Translations under genes and position numbers: made by a program
Notes under the pieces: model-generated
Seen by the model: the letters and a program-made list of their open reading frames with translations, nothing else
Told to the model about the DNA's origin: nothing
Database searches by the model: none
From: Stenotrophomonas maltophilia
GTDB taxonomy: Bacteria > Pseudomonadota > Gammaproteobacteria > Xanthomonadales > Xanthomonadaceae
NCBI GenBank assembly: GCA_002435595.1
Contig: DJBL01000133.1
Span: 713 to 10,434, forward strand
DNA length: 9,722 nt
Direction of reading: 5' to 3'
Shown: in pieces, positions 1-7,970 of the stretch
Position numbering within the stretch: position 1 is the stretch's first letter
Layout: each line of letters begins with the position of its first letter

Positions 1-23
1 AAGGCCCGGCAATGCCGGGCCTT
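1..23 (-). terminator. Terminator hairpin downstream of ppiD (at window edge)
   Basis: A perfect 10-bp inverted repeat (1-10 and 14-23) with a 3-nt loop lies 24 nt past the ppiD stop codon. Read on the minus strand, the stem ends in CCTT at the window edge, so any T-tract would be just outside. The position and stem strength fit an intrinsic terminator for ppiD. The T-tract cannot be checked here, and the symmetrical AAGG/CCTT ends could let it work in both directions. Confidence 0.7.
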
Positions 24-47
24 CTGCTGCCGCCGCAACCGGATCGG

Positions 48-2021
48 TTACAGGTTGGCTTCTTCGGTCTGCACCTTGTAGTGCTTGCGCATGGCGTCGA
101 TGTAGGCCTTGGCCGCAGCCATGCCGTCGATCTGGTTCAGCTGGTCGGCGAAGGCCTTCTTCTGCTCCGGCTGGATCTCGGCCAGGTTGCCCGGGCTGAC
201 CTTGGTCACCGCGTACACCACGTAACGGCCCTGCACGGCCACCTTGCCATAGGTGGGCTTGCCTTCGGCCGGCGCGACCGCCGAGAACACGGCGCGGTTG
301 ATCTCCGGGGTCGGGATCGGCTGGGTGCGCGGCAGGCCCGGCATCGGGCTCAGCTGCAGCTTCTCGCTGGCCGCCAGGTCCTGCAGGCTCTGACCGGCCT
401 TGAGCTTGGCCAGCAGCGCGTCAGCGGCCTTCTCCGAGGCCTGGCGGCCACGGTCGGCGCGGATCGCGGCGATCACCTGCTCGCGGGCCTTGTCCAGCGG
501 CAGCGCCTGTTCGGGGCTGTGCGCGGTCACCCGGATCATCACGTTGTGGTTCGGCGCGATCTCGATCGGGTCGCTGACCGTGCCGTCCTGGGTGAGGATG
601 TCGGAGAACGCGGCGCGCAGCACGGCCGGATTGGCGGCGATGCCACTGGCGGTGGTGCGGGTGAACGGGCCCAGGGTCTGCACCGGCAGGTTCAGGTCCT
701 TGGCCGGGCCTTCCAGCGAGGTCGGGTTCTTGTAGACCAGATCGACCAGACGGCCGCTGAGCTCGGTGAAGGCACGCTCGTTGTCGGCCTTGAGCTGCTC
801 GGCCACGAGCTGGTCATGCACCTCTTCGAACGAACGGCCTTCGCCGCCCTTCTTCTCGCGCAGCAGCAGCACGTGGTAACCGAAATCGGTCTTGACCGGG
901 CCGGTCACTTCACCGGCCTGCATGTTGAACAGGGCATCTTCGAACGGCTTGACCATCGCGCCACGCTCGACCCAGCCCAGATCGCCACCGTGTTCCTTGG
1001 AACCGGGGTCTTCGGAGTTGGCCTTGGCCAGGGCGGCGAAATCGGCGCCCGGCTTCCTGGCTTCGGCGGTGAGGGCCAGTGCCTTGGCTTCGGCCGCCTT
1101 GAGCTTGGCCGGATCACTGCCGTCGGCGGCGATCAGGATGTGCGAGGCCAGGCGCTGTTCGGGCGCGGCAAAGCGCGCCTTCTCCTCGGCATAGCGCTTG
1201 CGCAGCGTCGCCTCGTCGGCCGCAGTCGCCGGCGGCAGGGTAGCGCCGTTGATTTCCACGTACTCCAGCGACACCGTTTCGGGCTGGCGGAACGCCTTGA
1301 GGTGGCTGTCGTACCACTGCTTGATCTGGGCGTCGGTCACTTCGGCGGTATCGGCCGGCAGGTCCGGCAGCGCAGCCAGTTCAACGTCGCGGGTTTCGCC
1401 CAGCATCTTGAGCAGGCGCTCGGTTTCGGCCTGGGTGACGAAGCCCGACGACTGCAGCGCCGACGGGATCACCGCCTGCTGGATGCTCTCGCGGACCAGC
1501 GCCTCGAACTGGGTCGGGGTACGCGGCGGATTGCCGCTGGCGAGTGCGATGCGGTACTGGTTGTCGTTGAACTTGCCGTCCGGGCCGATGAAGGCCGGGA
1601 TCGCGGCGATGTATTCGCGCACGGCGTTGTCACCGATCACGATGCCGGACTGTTCGCCAGCCAGGCGCACGACCTGTTCGTCGATCATCTGATCGAGCAC
1701 GGCCAGCTTGTTCTCGGTGCTTTCGAAGTGGCGCGGGTCGAAATCTTCGCCCTGCTCCTGGCGGGCCTGCTGGCGCGCCTGCTCGAAACGCACGCGGAAG
1801 TCCTGCGAGCTGATCTCATGGTGCTGCCACAGGAACGACATCGGCCACCACGACGGCGCCGAGCGCCACCAGGTCGGCGGCGCTGCCACCTTGGCCACGT
1901 TCTGCGCACCCACGCCACCGAGGTAGCTGGAGTCGATCACGAACAGGAACGGAATCATCAGCAGCCCCAGGATCACGGTAACGATCCAGCCCGAGGTCTT
2001 GTCGCGAAGTTTCTGCAGCAT
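48..2021 (-). CDS. ppiD: PpiD-type membrane-anchored periplasmic peptidyl-prolyl isomerase/chaperone (SurA_N and parvulin domains)
   Basis: PpiD is an inner-membrane protein that helps newly translocated outer-membrane and periplasmic proteins fold near the Sec translocon. The product is 657 aa if it starts at MLQKLRDKTSGW. One transmembrane helix at about residues 12-31 follows a short basic cytoplasmic N-terminus. A SurA-N-like helical region at about 70-205 follows, then a parvulin rotamase domain at about 286-389 (ASHIL, GGDLGW and GYHVLL motifs), then a long C-terminal region. An in-frame ATG at 2033 would add four residues. Neither start has a clear Shine-Dalgarno sequence. I prefer 2021 because the N-terminus then aligns with the short one of E. 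coli PpiD. Five Trp lie within residues 51-65, just outside the membrane. It has its own promoter at 2055-2083, consistent with the strong terminator upstream after the tRNAs. The gene order hupB-ppiD is conserved in gammaproteobacteria, but here tRNAs lie between the two. Confidence 0.93.
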   Translation of the reverse strand: MLQKLRDKTSGWIVTVILGLLMIPFLFVIDSSYLGGVGAQNVAKVAAPPTWWRSAPSWWPMSFLWQHHEISSQDFRVRFEQARQQARQEQGEDFDPRHFESTENKLAVLDQMIDEQVVRLAGEQSGIVIGDNAVREYIAAIPAFIGPDGKFNDNQYRIALASGNPPRTPTQFEALVRESIQQAVIPSALQSSGFVTQAETERLLKMLGETRDVELAALPDLPADTAEVTDAQIKQWYDSHLKAFRQPETVSLEYVEINGATLPPATAADEATLRKRYAEEKARFAAPEQRLASHILIAADGSDPAKLKAAEAKALALTAEARKPGADFAALAKANSEDPGSKEHGGDLGWVERGAMVKPFEDALFNMQAGEVTGPVKTDFGYHVLLLREKKGGEGRSFEEVHDQLVAEQLKADNERAFTELSGRLVDLVYKNPTSLEGPAKDLNLPVQTLGPFTRTTASGIAANPAVLRAAFSDILTQDGTVSDPIEIAPNHNVMIRVTAHSPEQALPLDKAREQVIAAIRADRGRQASEKAADALLAKLKAGQSLQDLAASEKLQLSPMPGLPRTQPIPTPEINRAVFSAVAPAEGKPTYGKVAVQGRYVVYAVTKVSPGNLAEIQPEQKKAFADQLNQIDGMAAAKAYIDAMRKHYKVQTEEANL

Positions 2022-2054
2022 GGGAAAAATCATGGCCTGAGTGGCGAGCCGGGC

Positions 2055-2083
2055 AGTGTAACCCGCTTCCGGCGTGGCTCCAA
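2055..2083 (-). promoter_or_regulatory. Candidate sigma70 promoter of ppiD
   Basis: On the minus strand, TTGGAG (2083-2078), a 17-nt spacer and TACACT (2060-2055) form a fair sigma70-like promoter. Transcription would start near 2048, giving a leader of about 15-27 nt depending on the ppiD start codon. It lies downstream of the tRNA terminator at 2212-2243, so ppiD would be an independent unit. The rest of 2034-2211 holds a 10-bp palindrome GTGCATGCAC (2166-2175) and a small inverted repeat (2191-2205) of unknown meaning. Confidence 0.5.
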
Positions 2084-2211
2084 AATCGGGCCGGGCAGGC
2101 GCGGCGCCCGCGCCTCAACGGCTGCGGGGCGATGTCGCCAATGGCTGGCAGGTTGCCGGGTGACGGTGCATGCACGTCCGTTCGCAATGCCCGCCCTGCA
2201 GGCGGAAATGC

Positions 2212-2243
2212 AAAAAAAAAGCCCCTGGCGTTCACCAGGGGCT
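2212..2243 (-). terminator. Strong intrinsic terminator ending the hupB/tRNA unit
   Basis: A perfect 9-bp stem (2220-2228 with 2235-2243, AGCCCCTGG/CCAGGGGCT), a 6-nt loop and a 9-nt T-run on the minus strand form a textbook rho-independent terminator. It begins 10 nt after the CCA end of the last tRNA-Asp and separates the tRNA cluster from ppiD. Confidence 0.93.
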
Positions 2244-2253
2244 CTTCAAAGAT

Positions 2254-2330
2254 TGGCGGAGCGGACGGGACTCGAACCCGCGACCTCCGGCGTGACAGGC
2301 CAGCATTCTAACCAGCTGAACTACCGCTCC
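2254..2330 (-). tRNA. tRNA-Asp(GTC), promoter-distal copy
   Basis: This is a 77-nt tRNA with encoded CCA. The acceptor stem is GGAGCGG/CCGCTCC with discriminator G. The anticodon stem CTGGC/GCCGG encloses loop CTGTCAC with anticodon GTC, and the T-loop is TTCGAGT. It reads Asp codons GAC and GAU. It is identical to the two other copies in the window. It appears to have its own promoter upstream (TAGAAT at 2355-2360) and is followed at once by the strong terminator. Confidence 0.98.
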
Positions 2331-2344
2331 GCGCTTGAAACTTT

Positions 2345-2403
2345 GCAGGCGCTCATTCTATCCGAAGATATTCAGAAAACCTACCCCGAATACTGCTTTT
2401 TTC
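2345..2403 (-). promoter_or_regulatory. Candidate promoter of the last tRNA-Asp, with A-tracts and a GC-rich discriminator
   Basis: On the minus strand TAGAAT (2360-2355) makes a good -10 element, followed by GAGCGCC, a GC-rich discriminator of the kind linked to stringent control of stable-RNA genes. An A-tract (2402-2397) falls at about -49 to -54 from the inferred start near 2348, and a second A-tract lies at 2415-2409, as in UP elements. The -35 region (TAGGTT at 17-nt spacing) is poor, which lowers confidence. The 13 nt at 2345-2357 recur exactly upstream of tRNA-Leu. Confidence 0.5.
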
Positions 2404-2420
2404 GAGGATTTTTTTAAAAC

Positions 2421-2497
2421 TGGCGGAGCGGACGGGACTCGAACCCGCGACCTCCGGCGTGACAGGCCAGCATTCTAACCAGCTGAACTACCGCTCC
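2421..2497 (-). tRNA. tRNA-Asp(GTC), middle copy
   Basis: This is a 77-nt tRNA identical to the copies at 2254-2330 and 2583-2659, with anticodon GTC and encoded CCA. Its upstream flank TTCAAGCGC is shared with the promoter-distal copy. Its downstream flank is shared with the promoter-proximal copy. That pattern fits tandem duplication. No good -10/-35 pair was found in the 85 nt upstream, so it probably depends on read-through of the internal terminator or on a weak promoter. Confidence 0.98.
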
Positions 2498-2542
2498 GCG
2501 CTTGAACCTTTTACTACCTTCCCCGCGACTTGCATCGCTGGA

Positions 2543-2573
2543 GAAAACAAGGCCCCCGATTGCTCAGGGGCCT
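2543..2573 (-). terminator. Terminator-like hairpin between two tRNA-Asp copies
   Basis: On the minus strand, AGGCCCC (2573-2567) pairs with GGGGCCT (2556-2550) around a 10-nt loop, followed by TGTTTTC. It lies 9 nt after the promoter-proximal tRNA-Asp. It looks like a moderate intrinsic terminator inside the array, which would make the dose of the first Asp copy differ from the second. It could instead only be a processing structure. Confidence 0.6.
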
Positions 2574-2582
2574 CGTTGAAAC

Positions 2583-2659
2583 TGGCGGAGCGGACGGGAC
2601 TCGAACCCGCGACCTCCGGCGTGACAGGCCAGCATTCTAACCAGCTGAACTACCGCTCC
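2583..2659 (-). tRNA. tRNA-Asp(GTC), promoter-proximal copy
   Basis: This is a 77-nt tRNA with anticodon GTC and encoded CCA, identical to the other two copies. It lies 28 nt downstream of tRNA-Val with no room for a promoter, so it is almost certainly transcribed with tRNA-Val and hupB. Confidence 0.98.
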
Positions 2660-2687
2660 ACATTTCAAACTTCTACTGGCGGTGCTG

Positions 2688-2762
2688 TGGTGGGTGCTGA
2701 GGGTTTCGAACCCCCGACCCTCTCCGTGTAAAGGAGACGCTCTACCGCTGAGCTAAGCACCC
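2688..2762 (-). tRNA. tRNA-Val(TAC)
   Basis: This is a 75-nt tRNA. The acceptor stem is GGGTGCT/AGCACCC with discriminator A and encoded CCA. The anticodon stem TCTCC/GGAGA encloses loop TTTACAC with anticodon TAC (2728-2730). The T-loop is TTCGAAA. It reads Val GUA/GUG (and GUU when modified). Its mature 5' end is only 11 nt beyond the hupB stop codon, so it must be released from a hupB-containing transcript by RNase P. Confidence 0.98.
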
Positions 2763-2773
2763 CAGCAAGCCGC

Positions 2774-3046
2774 TTAGTTTACGGCATCCTTCAGGGCTTT
2801 GCCAGCCTTGAACGACGGATTGTTCGATGCAGCGATCTTGATGGTGTCGCCGGTCTTCGGGTTGCGGCCGGTGCGGGCGGCGCGCGCGCGAACCTGGAAC
2901 GTACCGAAGCCCACCAGCGTCACTGCGTCACCGCCCTTCAGGGCCTTGGTGATGGAAGCGATGACGGCATCGACGGCGCGGTTGGACTCGGCCTTGGTCA
3001 GGTCGGCGGCCTCGGCAACGGCGTCGATCAATTCGGTCTTGTTCAT
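2774..3046 (-). CDS. hupB: DNA-binding protein HU (beta type)
   Basis: HU is a small nucleoid protein that binds and bends DNA without strong sequence preference, as a dimer. The product is 90 aa, the usual family length. It has the N-terminal helices MNKTELIDAVAE, the GFGTF turn at residues 46-50, and the DNA-binding beta-arm RTGRNPKTG at about 58-66 with the intercalating proline at 63. It ends in FKAGKALKDAVN, a typical HU C-terminus. The start is well supported: AGGAG (3060-3056) lies 9 nt before ATG. It follows lon, as in E. coli, but has its own promoter at 3174-3202. The stop codon is 11 nt from tRNA-Val, so the mRNA and the tRNAs probably share one transcript. HU beta is degraded by Lon in E. 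coli, so the neighbouring genes are functionally linked. Confidence 0.97.
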   Translation of the reverse strand: MNKTELIDAVAEAADLTKAESNRAVDAVIASITKALKGGDAVTLVGFGTFQVRARAARTGRNPKTGDTIKIAASNNPSFKAGKALKDAVN

Positions 3047-3091
3047 TCTGTACAGCTCCTTTGGCGGGGATTCCGCATGTTCGACAGTGAA

Positions 3092-3119
3092 GCATCCGAC
3101 CCAGACTGCGACCGGATGC
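3092..3119 (-). other. Stem-loop in the hupB 5' leader
   Basis: A 7-bp inverted repeat (3092-3098 with 3113-3119, GCATCCG/CGGATGC) with a 14-nt loop lies about 45 nt upstream of the hupB start codon. It is flanked by a direct repeat CAGTGAAG. It lies in the inferred 120-nt leader and could affect mRNA stability or translation. No known riboswitch or leader family is recognised. Confidence 0.35.
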
Positions 3120-3173
3120 CAGTGAAGTTCTCGATTCGCCGACGTCAGTGAGTGCTGACTCGCGAGTGCTGCT

Positions 3174-3202
3174 TTTATACCAGCGCACCCCTACCCGCGC
3201 AA
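3174..3202 (-). promoter_or_regulatory. Sigma70-type promoter of hupB
   Basis: On the minus strand, TTGCGC (3202-3197), a 17-nt spacer and TATAAA (3179-3174) form a convincing vegetative promoter. Initiation would be near 3167. A perfect 10-bp palindrome ACTCGCGAGT (3158-3167) sits at the start site. The leader to the hupB ATG would be about 120 nt. Confidence 0.72.
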
Positions 3203-3251
3203 GCTGAAAAGCCAATAACGACGCGGGTTTCGGCGATTTCCAGATGGCGCG

Positions 3252-5717
<2,466 letters not shown>

Positions 5718-5747
5718 GTGGGCTCCATTGGAACAGTGGGGATGGCC

Positions 5748-5767
5748 TCCGGGCAGGCTCGCCCGGA
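5748..5767 (-). other. Stem-loop in the lon leader
   Basis: A perfect 7-bp inverted repeat (TCCGGGC at 5748-5754, GCCCGGA at 5761-5767) with a 6-nt loop lies between the clpX terminator and the lon ribosome binding site, ending 30 nt before the ATG. It has no T-tract, so it is probably part of the lon 5' UTR rather than a terminator. Confidence 0.4.
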
Positions 5768-5770
5768 TAC

Positions 5771-5808
5771 AAAAAAAGCCGATGGCCCCGTTATGGGGCC
5801 ATCGGCTT
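5771..5808 (-). terminator. Strong intrinsic terminator after clpX
   Basis: A 14-bp perfect stem (5776-5789 with 5795-5808), a 5-nt loop and seven Ts on the minus strand (5777-5771) form a textbook rho-independent terminator. It lies 52 nt past the clpX stop. The intervening 5809-5860 is unusually AT-rich for this window. The terminator separates clpX from lon. Confidence 0.95.
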
Positions 5809-5819
5809 CTAGATGCAAG
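5791..5819 (-). promoter_or_regulatory. Candidate lon promoter (heat-shock-like or sigma70) overlapping the clpX terminator
   Basis: On the minus strand, CTTGCA (5819-5814), a 15-nt spacer and CCCCATAA (5798-5791) resemble a sigma32 promoter (CTTGAA, usually 13-14 nt, CCCCATnT). The same stretch also reads as sigma70-like TTGCAT, 17 nt, CATAAC. Initiation would fall in the 3' arm of the terminator, so the lon transcript would lack the 5' arm and not be terminated. The E. coli lon gene is a sigma32 target, which makes the reading plausible. The 15-nt spacing and the imperfect -35 keep it tentative. Confidence 0.4.
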
Positions 5820-5860
5820 CTGTTCTAATAAACTTCTTTCAATTCAAATGCTTGAACCGA

Positions 5861-7150
<1,290 letters not shown>

Positions 7151-7197
7151 GCTTCGCTTACCCAGTTACCCCACCCGCTGAACGGGGGTTCGATTCG

Positions 7198-7226
7198 AGA
7201 ATAGCACAGGGTCGGGAGGACGCCAG
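7198..7226 (-). promoter_or_regulatory. Candidate extended -10 promoter of clpX
   Basis: On the minus strand, TGC directly precedes TATTCT (7203-7198), an extended -10 element. A weak -35 CTGGCG (7226-7221) lies at 17-nt spacing. Initiation near 7191 would give a leader of about 40 nt before the clpX ATG. The promoter overlaps the 10-bp inverted repeat at 7207-7241. It would allow clpX expression apart from clpP. Confidence 0.45.
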
Positions 7227-7241
7227 TCCAGCCCGACCCTG
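7207..7241 (-). other. Long perfect stem-loop between clpP and clpX
   Basis: A 10-bp perfect inverted repeat (CAGGGTCGGG at 7207-7216, CCCGACCCTG at 7232-7241) encloses a 15-nt loop that can itself pair GGAC/GTCC. No T-run follows on the minus strand. It could be an RNA processing or stability element in the clpP-clpX message, or a DNA site overlapping the clpX promoter. Confidence 0.5.
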
Positions 7242-7244
7242 CGG

Positions 7245-7266
7245 AAACAAGCCGGATCGCCGGCCT
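7245..7266 (-). terminator. Short terminator-like hairpin just after clpP
   Basis: On the minus strand, 10 nt after the clpP stop, GCCGG (7264-7260) and CCGGC (7255-7251) pair around CGAT, extendable by two pairs including a G-U. The stem runs into TTGTTT. This is a modest intrinsic terminator, likely leaky, that could set the clpP to clpX ratio. Confidence 0.45.
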
Positions 7267-7276
7267 GGCTGCAGCA

Positions 7277-7903
7277 TCACGCCGGGGTGATCGACTCTTC
7301 CGGACGGCGCTCGAGCACCTGGTCGACCAGCCCGTAGGCCACCGCATCGGCCGCGCTCTTGAAGTTGTCGCGCTCGGTATCGCGCGCGATGGTCTCCAGC
7401 GACTGGCCGGTGTGCTTGGCCAGCACCTCGTTCAGGCGCGAACGCAGGGTCAGGATTTCACGGGCATGGATGTCGATGTCCGTGGCCTGGCCCTGGAAGC
7501 CACCCAGCGGCTGGTGGATCATCACGCGCGAATTGGGCAGCGCATAACGCTTGCCGGCCGCGCCGGATGCCAGCAGCAGGGCGCCCATCGAGGCGGCCTG
7601 GCCGACGCAGATGGTGCTCACGTCCGGCTTGATGTACTGCATGGTGTCGTAGATCGCCATGCCGGCGGTGACCACGCCACCGGGCGAGTTGATGTAGATG
7701 CTGATGTCCTTTTCCGGGTTGTCCGCTTCCAGGAACAGCAGCTGCGCCACCACCACGTTGGCCATGTGATCGTCGATCGGGCCCACGAGGAAGATCAGGC
7801 GCTCCTTCAACAGGCGCGAATAGATGTCATAGGCGCGCTCGCCGCGGCTGGTCTGTTCGACCACCATCGGAACCATGTTCAGGGCTGTGGTTCGGTTGTC
7901 CAT
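7277..7903 (-). CDS. clpP: ATP-dependent Clp protease proteolytic subunit ClpP
   Basis: ClpP is the serine peptidase that forms a tetradecameric barrel and degrades chains delivered by ClpX or ClpA. The product is 208 aa, close to E. coli ClpP (207). The catalytic triad is visible: Ser105 in GQAASMGA, His130 in MIHQPLGG and Asp179 in DTERDN, with the same spacing as in E. coli. The N-terminal segment up to about residue 14 before VVEQTSRGERAYDIYSRLL is probably a propeptide removed by self-cleavage, as known for the family. AGGTG lies 8 nt before ATG. It is 67 nt from tig and 126 nt from clpX, all in one direction, as expected for the ClpXP locus. Confidence 0.98.
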   Translation of the reverse strand: MDNRTTALNMVPMVVEQTSRGERAYDIYSRLLKERLIFLVGPIDDHMANVVVAQLLFLEADNPEKDISIYINSPGGVVTAGMAIYDTMQYIKPDVSTICVGQAASMGALLLASGAAGKRYALPNSRVMIHQPLGGFQGQATDIDIHAREILTLRSRLNEVLAKHTGQSLETIARDTERDNFKSAADAVAYGLVDQVLERRPEESITPA

Positions 7904-7933
7904 TAGTGAGGCACCTATTGTTGGGGGGAACGA

Positions 7934-7953
7934 CCCCGCGCCGGGGCGCGGGG
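7934..7953 (-). other. GC-rich hairpin between tig and clpP
   Basis: CCCCGCGC (7934-7941) pairs with GCGCGGGG (7946-7953) around a 4-nt loop in the 67-nt gap, 17 nt after the tig stop. The following minus-strand sequence TCGTTCCCC has no proper T-run. It may be a weak terminator or a processing/stability hairpin that uncouples tig from clpP. Confidence 0.45.
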
Positions 7954-7970
7954 CGTAAAACGTGGTCCGC

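Noticed and set aside
2022..2033. Alternative ppiD start at 2033 (MIFP extension)
   Set aside because: It is possible, but no Shine-Dalgarno supports it and the shorter N-terminus matches the family better. It is left as an alternative.
2166..2175. Palindrome GTGCATGCAC upstream of ppiD as an operator
   Set aside because: A single 10-bp palindrome about 80 nt upstream of the promoter, without a repeat or a known regulator match, is too weak to call.
12..2417. 801-codon open frame on the plus strand opposite ppiD and the tRNAs
   Set aside because: It is antisense to ppiD, runs through a terminator and two tRNA genes, and its composition is the Gly/Leu/Arg/His-rich reverse-frame pattern of GC-rich DNA. 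No domain is visible.
2254..2659. Three near-evenly spaced identical repeats resembling a CRISPR or repeat array
   Set aside because: Each repeat folds as a complete tRNA-Asp with CCA; the spacing comes from tandem tRNA duplication.
2459..2731. Plus-strand peptide containing ERTGLEPATSGVTGQHSNQ
   Set aside because: This is a translation of the antisense strand of tRNA-Asp (and tRNA-Val). It is a familiar false protein in annotations, not a gene.
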